From positions 1 to 37,051 of the forward strand of contig DJAA01000043.1 in NCBI GenBank assembly GCA_002428085.1: a stretch of DNA of 37,051 nt. The letters are read 5' to 3'. Below are positions 32,320 to 37,051 of the stretch, piece after piece; position 1 is the first letter of the stretch; each line of letters starts with the position of its first letter. The notes under the pieces are model-generated. The model was not told where the DNA came from and did no database searches. It saw only the letters and a list, made by a program, of their open reading frames with translations. Origin of the DNA: Sulfurimonas sp. UBA6014. Its GTDB lineage: Bacteria > Campylobacterota > Campylobacteria > Campylobacterales > Sulfurimonadaceae. The position numbers and the translations under genes were made by a program.

Positions 32320-34308
32320 ATGGCAAATTTAGAACAAAATAACAAAAAGAATGATAATAATTTTTTCAATAACAACCCCCTTATAACATTTGCAATTTTT
32401 TCGGTTGTCATAATAGTATTATTTAAAGTATTTATCGGTGATAGCGGAAATATTGAAGGCTCTACCAATACCGCAAGAACAAAACAGATTAGTTACTCTG
32501 AGCTTAAAACTTTAGTAGCTTCAAAGAGTGTAGATAAAGTTGAAATCGGTCAAAGTTATATCAAAGCCTCAGGAACTGATGGCAAAACATACACAACAAG
32601 AATAGTTCCAGGTGATGCTAATTTAGTACAAGAGCTGGACAAAAAAGGGATTGAATACTCTGGATTTAGTGAAACAAACTGGTTTACAGAGATGTTTGGT
32701 TGGCTCTTGCCATTTTTAATGATTATTGGTATTTGGATGTTTTTTGCGGGGAGAATGCAAAAAAGTATGGGTGGTGGTATTTTGGGTATTGGAAGTTCCA
32801 AAAAAATGGTTAACTCTGAAAAACCTAAGACAAAATTTGATGATGTAGCAGGAGTCGAAGAGGCAAAAGAAGAAGTTCAAGAGATTGTTGACTTTTTAAA
32901 ATATCCTGCTCGTTATGTTGAAATCGGTGCGAAAATTCCAAAAGGAGTCCTCCTTGTTGGCTCTCCAGGGACAGGGAAAACACTCTTAGCAAAAGCAGTT
33001 GCAGGAGAAGCTGATGTCCCTTTTTTCTCCGTAAGTGGTTCTAGTTTTATTGAAATGTTTGTCGGTGTCGGTGCCGCGCGGGTTCGAGATTTGTTTGAAC
33101 AAGCAAAAAAAGATGCACCAAGCATCATCTTTATAGATGAGATAGACGCTATTGGTAAAAGCCGTGCTGCAGGTGGCATGATGGGGGGAAATGATGAGCG
33201 AGAACAAACACTTAACCAACTTCTTGCCGAGATGGATGGTTTTGGAACAGATACCCCTATTATTATTTTAGCAGCGACAAATAGACCTGAAATCTTAGAT
33301 CAAGCGCTTTTGCGTCCTGGTCGTTTTGACAGACAAGTTCTTGTTGATAAACCCGATTTTGAGGGACGTGTAAAAATTTTAAAAGTGCACATGCGTGATG
33401 TGAAAATAGATGCTGATGTGGAGATAGAAGAGATAGCGAGGTTAACCGCGGGATTAGCAGGGGCAGATTTGGCAAATGTTATCAACGAAGCAGCGCTTTT
33501 AGCTGGTCGAAAAAGTCAAAAAACTGTCACACAAAAAGATCTTTTTGAATCAGTTGAGCGGGCTATTGCTGGACTAGCAAAAAAATCTCGCCGCATCAAT
33601 CCTAAAGAGAAAAAAATCGTTGCCTACCATGAAAGTGGGCATGCACTTATGGCTGAGACGACTGTGGGTGCAAAAAAAGTATCAAAAGTCTCTATCGTCC
33701 CTCGCGGACTTGCTGCTCTTGGATACACACTCAACAAGCCTGAAGAGAATAAATTTATGATGCAAATGCATGAGATGTGGGCAGAAGTAGATGTTCTTCT
33801 TGGCGGTCGTGCGGCAGAAAAGGTCTTTATAGGGGAGATTTCAACAGGGGCAGGAAATGATTTAGAGCGTGCGACTGATATCATCAAGTCAATGGTACAA
33901 ACCTATGGCATGAGTGATGTAGCTGGCTTGATGGTTTTAGAAAAAAGCAGACACTCATTCATTGGCGGCGGCATGCAAGCTACTCGTGAATACAGTGATA
34001 AAATGGCAGAAAATATGGATGAATTTATCAAAACATCACTCTCTGAACGTTATGTCAAAGTCCTCCAAAGGCTTGAAGAGTATCGAGATGCCATCGAAGA
34101 AATCGTTGCCCTACTTTATAAAAAAGAGAACATTACTGGCGAAGAGGTAAGAAATATCATCATAAATTTTGAAAAAGAAAATGGTCTTGATTCTAAAGTC
34201 ACAGAGGTGCATGATTCCATAAGTCAAGAGTTGGAGGAAGATGCCGCTATGGCTAAAATCTCTCAAGAAAAATCCAAAAATATCCATGAGAATAATGATG
34301 AAAAGTAA
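32320..34308 (+). CDS. ftsH: ATP-dependent zinc metalloprotease FtsH
   Basis: Membrane-anchored AAA+ protease that removes damaged or regulated membrane and cytoplasmic proteins. It has 662 residues from 32320, chosen for AAAAGG upstream and the usual MANLEQ-type N-terminus; a longer frame would run into prmA. Two membrane helices (about 20-40 and 125-145) flank a small periplasmic domain. AAA module: Walker A GSPGTGKTLLAKA, Walker B SIIFIDEIDAIG, and the SRH block TNRPEILDQALLRPGRFDR. The zinc motif is YHESGHALMAE. A charged C-terminal tail of about 40 residues follows. Confidence 0.97.
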   Translation: MANLEQNNKKNDNNFFNNNPLITFAIFSVVIIVLFKVFIGDSGNIEGSTNTARTKQISYSELKTLVASKSVDKVEIGQSYIKASGTDGKTYTTRIVPGDANLVQELDKKGIEYSGFSETNWFTEMFGWLLPFLMIIGIWMFFAGRMQKSMGGGILGIGSSKKMVNSEKPKTKFDDVAGVEEAKEEVQEIVDFLKYPARYVEIGAKIPKGVLLVGSPGTGKTLLAKAVAGEADVPFFSVSGSSFIEMFVGVGAARVRDLFEQAKKDAPSIIFIDEIDAIGKSRAAGGMMGGNDEREQTLNQLLAEMDGFGTDTPIIILAATNRPEILDQALLRPGRFDRQVLVDKPDFEGRVKILKVHMRDVKIDADVEIEEIARLTAGLAGADLANVINEAALLAGRKSQKTVTQKDLFESVERAIAGLAKKSRRINPKEKKIVAYHESGHALMAETTVGAKKVSKVSIVPRGLAALGYTLNKPEENKFMMQMHEMWAEVDVLLGGRAAEKVFIGEISTGAGNDLERATDIIKSMVQTYGMSDVAGLMVLEKSRHSFIGGGMQATREYSDKMAENMDEFIKTSLSERYVKVLQRLEEYRDAIEEIVALLYKKENITGEEVRNIIINFEKENGLDSKVTEVHDSISQELEEDAAMAKISQEKSKNIHENNDEK

Positions 34309-34936
34309 TCTTTTTCCTATTGCAAAAGAGGGGTGGAGATATATCGCATACAGTGCCTTGGCGTATCTTATTTTTTCGATACTCGGTATAGGTTTTGGAC
34401 AGATTATCTCTTTTGTTTTGTTTTTTGTATTTGTAGCACTTTATAGAAATCCTGAAAGAGAAATGCCCTCATTTGAAGAGTTTAGTGTTTTAAGTCCTGT
34501 AGATGGTGTGGTTATCTCCATTGAAGAGTTGGATGATCAAGAATATGCATACAAAATTGAAATAGACAGCACCTATTTCAATACAGCCATTTTGCGCGCT
34601 CCTATGAGTGCTACAATCCAAAAAATTGCTATAAAACGAGGGGCAAAACTTCCAAAAGAGAACCCTCTTTTTGAAAAATTAAATGAGCAATGCGAGATGA
34701 TTTTTGAAGATAAAAATCTCAATAAACTCAAGCTTATTCATAGACTCAAGCAGGGTTTTGATGCTTTAAATATTTATGCAGCACCTTTACAAAATATCGC
34801 TCAAGGGCGCAGATATGGTGTTATGGTCAATGGAGTCACTACTCTTTGTCTTGCGCAAAATTTTAGACTGAGTATTAATGTCGGTAGTGAGCTTGTAGCT
34901 TCTGAGACGCTTATAGGCTATTTTTCTAAAAAATGA
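34295..34936 (+). CDS. phosphatidylserine decarboxylase-like protein, apparent loss of the cleavage Ser
   Basis: A 213-residue protein of the short phosphatidylserine decarboxylase type. Two hydrophobic helices at about 15-50 lead to ALYRNPEREMP and VLSPVDGVV, both family blocks; later come ILRAPMSATIQ, NPLFEKLNEQ and NIAQGRRYGVMVNGVTTL. In active short enzymes the last block reads RxGMIRFGS, and the chain cuts at G-S to make the pyruvoyl cofactor; here G180 is followed by V181. The start may be 34295 or 34298 inside ftsH (11-14 nt overlap). It overlaps pssA by 4 bp, so a phospholipid link is likely, but decarboxylase activity is doubtful. Confidence 0.78.
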   Translation: MMKSNLFPIAKEGWRYIAYSALAYLIFSILGIGFGQIISFVLFFVFVALYRNPEREMPSFEEFSVLSPVDGVVISIEELDDQEYAYKIEIDSTYFNTAILRAPMSATIQKIAIKRGAKLPKENPLFEKLNEQCEMIFEDKNLNKLKLIHRLKQGFDALNIYAAPLQNIAQGRRYGVMVNGVTTLCLAQNFRLSINVGSELVASETLIGYFSKK

Positions 34937-35661
34937 GATCCAAGCCCACGAACTTTATCTATATACTTCCAAATCTCTTTACCGCTGCGTCAATATTTTC
35001 AGGGGTATTTAGTATGATAAGTTCGGTCCATGGAGAGTTTATTCAAGCCGCATGGTTAATAATGCTAGCACTCATTTTTGATGGGTTGGATGGACGCATT
35101 GCAAGGCTTACAAATACATGTTCCAAATTTGGAGTAGAGTTTGACTCTTTGGCAGATATAGTCGCTTTTGGTGTGGCTCCAACACTTTTGATGTACCTTT
35201 TTGTAGGAGATGAATTTGGACGTTTTGGCATCGTCGCCTCTGCTTTGTTTGTCATATTTGGAGCCATACGGCTTGCTAGATTTAACGTCATGACTACCAG
35301 CACGGAACCCTCTGTTTTTATAGGCGTCCCTATTCCTACCGCTGCAGTTGTTATCTCCCTTCTCGTTCTTTTGTTTGAAAAATACTCTTTACATGATAAA
35401 TATGGTGTCATTATCATCGTGATATCAATTTTTATATCACTTTTAATGGTAAGTAATATTCGCTATCCAAGCTTTAAAAAAATTGACTATTCGCCTAAGA
35501 GTGTCATGAAGCTTTTTATGGGTATTTTAGTTTTAGCGCTCGTGATATTTATGTTTCCTATAGAGGGATTTTCTGCTCTTTTTCTTCTCTACATACTCTA
35601 TGGACCCCTAAGAGTCCTCATGCTGTTTCCAAAATATTTGGCAAAAAAAGGGAAGCAGTAA
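34933..35661 (+). CDS. pssA: CDP-diacylglycerol-serine O-phosphatidyltransferase
   Basis: Makes phosphatidylserine, precursor of phosphatidylethanolamine, in the inner membrane. It has 242 residues with about seven to eight hydrophobic helices. The CDP-alcohol phosphatidyltransferase motif D-x2-DG-x2-AR-x8-G-x3-D-x3-D is complete in FDGLDGRIARLTNTCSKFG followed by VEFDSLAD. It overlaps the PSD-like gene by 4 bp and ends 19 nt from the convergent TPR gene. Confidence 0.95.
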   Translation: MRSKPTNFIYILPNLFTAASIFSGVFSMISSVHGEFIQAAWLIMLALIFDGLDGRIARLTNTCSKFGVEFDSLADIVAFGVAPTLLMYLFVGDEFGRFGIVASALFVIFGAIRLARFNVMTTSTEPSVFIGVPIPTAAVVISLLVLLFEKYSLHDKYGVIIIVISIFISLLMVSNIRYPSFKKIDYSPKSVMKLFMGILVLALVIFMFPIEGFSALFLLYILYGPLRVLMLFPKYLAKKGKQ

Positions 35662-35680
35662 CAAAAAATAAGGTTACATC

Positions 35681-37051
35681 CTATTGTTTTAAATGTTGTT
35701 TTTCAAAGAGTAATTTATTTGTATCAATCTCAAAATTGAAAAATTCAGAAGTAAACCCATTATCTCCAACTTTTGTAAATTGTATTGATGCCCCTTCATT
35801 ATTACTTACCTCCATATACAAGAGTCCCAATGCATAGCGACTCTCTAAAAAATTGGTATCTTTCATTTTAGATAATTCAAATAGAGCAATTGCATTATCA
35901 TGGTGTCCTGCTCCAATTGAAGCGACGCCACCATGAAAAAGTGTCTGCGCATCTCTGACTTTCAACTCATCAATAAGTTGGTTGTAGAGGGTATAAGACT
36001 CTTCAAAAGCTTTATCATAGAGACAAGCAAGAGCCAATGCACTTGTTAACTCATAAACAGGCTCTTGCGTGGCTTCTAAAACTTTTTTTAGTTGCTCTCT
36101 TAAAAAGTAAAGCTGTCCTGTAATAAGGTTTTGTTGTATGTATAAATATCGCGTGATATTGGGACCAAAATACAAGTCATCAAAGTGAAATGTTTGTAAT
36201 TTAAGATATGTCATGACCTCTGAAGCGTAGTCAAGCGGTTTGGAGTGAGCAAAACGGGCATCAATATACATGAGGTGTGGCAAAATATCATGCGGCAACA
36301 ATACAATAAGACTTTGAGAAGCTTTTTCTGCAATATCGAGCTTGTTTAAACTTGTTGCTATGATGACATTGAGGGCTAAATAAAGTGGCCTTAGTTTGTA
36401 ATCTTTCTCAAGCCAATCTGATGTTGCAAGAAGGTTTTTTTGACTATATTCAAAAAGTGTTTTATATAAATCTATCGTTTCGCTCTCTGCTTCTTCCATA
36501 ATAGAATCTTTTACAAGGGATTGAAGTTTTGGATTTTCTTTGTTGATAAGCTGCCCTGTCATGATGGCATAAACACCCGATAAATAGTTCTTTGCATCAA
36601 GATTATAAGAGCGTACAAAGTGGTCATGTGCTTGAATCATATTTCCCATTTGAGCATAAGTGAGTGCAAGGTTATAGTGCAATATGGAGTGTTTTGGCTG
36701 TATTTTGACTAATTGTTGCAAATCATAATTTGCTTCTCTGATTTTAAAAGAGAGTGCTTTTTTAATCGCTTGAATTATCCCTTTGTTCGAACTTGAAGAG
36801 GAGGCACTCTTTTTGAGATACTCCTCTGCTGTGTCAATGTTGTCTATAAAAATATTCGCCGTCCCTTTTTTGATATCGTCAATAGTTTGCTGCGCATTAA
36901 ACATTTTATAAGGGGAAAAATAAAATATTTTTTGATAATTTAAGAGTCTGCTCTCTTTCATACTTTTTCTATAACGATTTTGTGCCTGTTTTGGTTCAAA
37001 AAGCGAATCTTTTATCATGACTTTTATAGGGTAATGTTTATAAACTTCTTC
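35681..37051 (-). CDS. large TPR protein, 5' end outside the window (partial)
   Basis: At least 445 residues from an internal ATG at 37018, but the frame stays open to the window edge (adding a plausible EEVYKHYPIK stretch) and that ATG has no ribosome-binding site, so the true start probably lies to the right. Helical repeats of TPR type are visible: SILHYNLALTYAQMGNMIQAHDHF..., LTSALALACLYDKAFEESYTLYNQL, LFHGGVASIGAGHHDNAIALF and SRYALGLLYMEVSNNEGASIQF. No enzyme motif is seen. It is probably a scaffold or envelope protein; an N-terminal membrane helix cannot be judged. Confidence 0.75.
   Translation of the reverse strand, partial: EEVYKHYPIKVMIKDSLFEPKQAQNRYRKSMKESRLLNYQKIFYFSPYKMFNAQQTIDDIKKGTANIFIDNIDTAEEYLKKSASSSSSNKGIIQAIKKALSFKIREANYDLQQLVKIQPKHSILHYNLALTYAQMGNMIQAHDHFVRSYNLDAKNYLSGVYAIMTGQLINKENPKLQSLVKDSIMEEAESETIDLYKTLFEYSQKNLLATSDWLEKDYKLRPLYLALNVIIATSLNKLDIAEKASQSLIVLLPHDILPHLMYIDARFAHSKPLDYASEVMTYLKLQTFHFDDLYFGPNITRYLYIQQNLITGQLYFLREQLKKVLEATQEPVYELTSALALACLYDKAFEESYTLYNQLIDELKVRDAQTLFHGGVASIGAGHHDNAIALFELSKMKDTNFLESRYALGLLYMEVSNNEGASIQFTKVGDNGFTSEFFNFEIDTNKLLFEKQHLKQ

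Noticed and set aside
35043..35417. Open frame of 124 codons antisense to pssA
   Set aside because: It is opposite the conserved CDP-alcohol phosphatidyltransferase motif and membrane helices; no independent support.
35658..35677. GTAAC/GTTAC hairpin between pssA and the TPR gene
   Set aside because: It is only 5 bp with a 10-nt loop; too weak to call a terminator.
1..37051. CRISPR array, prophage, transposase, toxin-antitoxin or defence genes
   Set aside because: Looked for on both strands; no regularly spaced repeats, integrase, transposase or known defence motif was found, and base composition and gene packing are even.
1..37051. tRNA, rRNA, tmRNA or SRP RNA genes
   Set aside because: No cloverleaf or conserved RNA core was seen in the gaps, even though smpB and ffh are present.

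Overview
The window looks like a chromosomal core segment of a Campylobacterota (former Epsilonproteobacteria) genome, probably a free-living, chemolithotrophic Sulfurimonas- or Sulfuricurvum-like genus. The grounds are the low GC, the tight overlapping operons, and two gene orders that, from memory, match Helicobacter pylori: pseudouridine synthase - waaA - flgZ - nif3, and cheY - prmA - ftsH - PSD-like - pssA. A flgZ-type RpoN/flagellar chaperone, a FapA-type protein, and uvrD - truB - csrA - ispE - smpB fit the same group. I see no prophage, insertion sequence, CRISPR array, rRNA or tRNA. No gene-free stretch exceeds 300 bases; the longest, 21540-21772, holds a repeat element.

Layout. 1-3205 (minus): a terminator, then fapA-like, a coiled-coil protein and a class III nucleotidyl cyclase-like protein, transcribed in the order cyclase, coiled-coil, fapA-like. 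3395-5324 (plus): class II aldolase and cmoA. 5418-7602 (minus): the translation operon rpsP-khpA-rimM-trmD-rplS, with a strong promoter and structured leaders. 7793-18500 (minus): a long run of tightly packed genes, in transcription order uvrD-like, truB, csrA, ispE, smpB, M23 peptidase, TPR protein, nif3, flgZ, waaA, RluA-type pseudouridine synthase and ffh. 18639-19541 (plus): a LysR regulator. 19547-21539 (minus): cysK, a class IV aminotransferase and a small unknown gene. 21773-22708 (plus): a secreted phytase/esterase-like protein. 22705-23844 (minus): a free Hpt protein and trpA. 23925-26792 (plus): panB, ruvB and an AI-2E-family permease. 26789-28683 (minus): waaC and a lipid A acyltransferase. 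28816-31040 (plus): a PDC-sensor membrane protein, hisH and hisA. 31107-35661 (plus): cheY, prmA, ftsH, a PSD-like protein and pssA. 35681 to the right edge (minus): a large TPR protein cut by the window.

Most genes are housekeeping: translation, SRP targeting, lipopolysaccharide inner core, phospholipid, amino-acid and vitamin synthesis, and DNA repair. Several signalling or motility parts (cyclase-like, FapA, FlgZ, CsrA, Hpt, CheY, PDC sensor) are scattered among them. I found no clear new defence or mobile system. The best candidates for something undescribed are: a two-copy, about 95-bp palindromic leader element upstream of the Shine-Dalgarno sites of a pseudouridine synthase gene and cysK; the cyclase/coiled-coil/FapA operon; a PDC sensor with four membrane helices, no output domain and translational coupling to hisH behind a 12-bp dyad over its -10 box; and a PSD-like protein next to pssA whose pyruvoyl-forming serine appears to be replaced.
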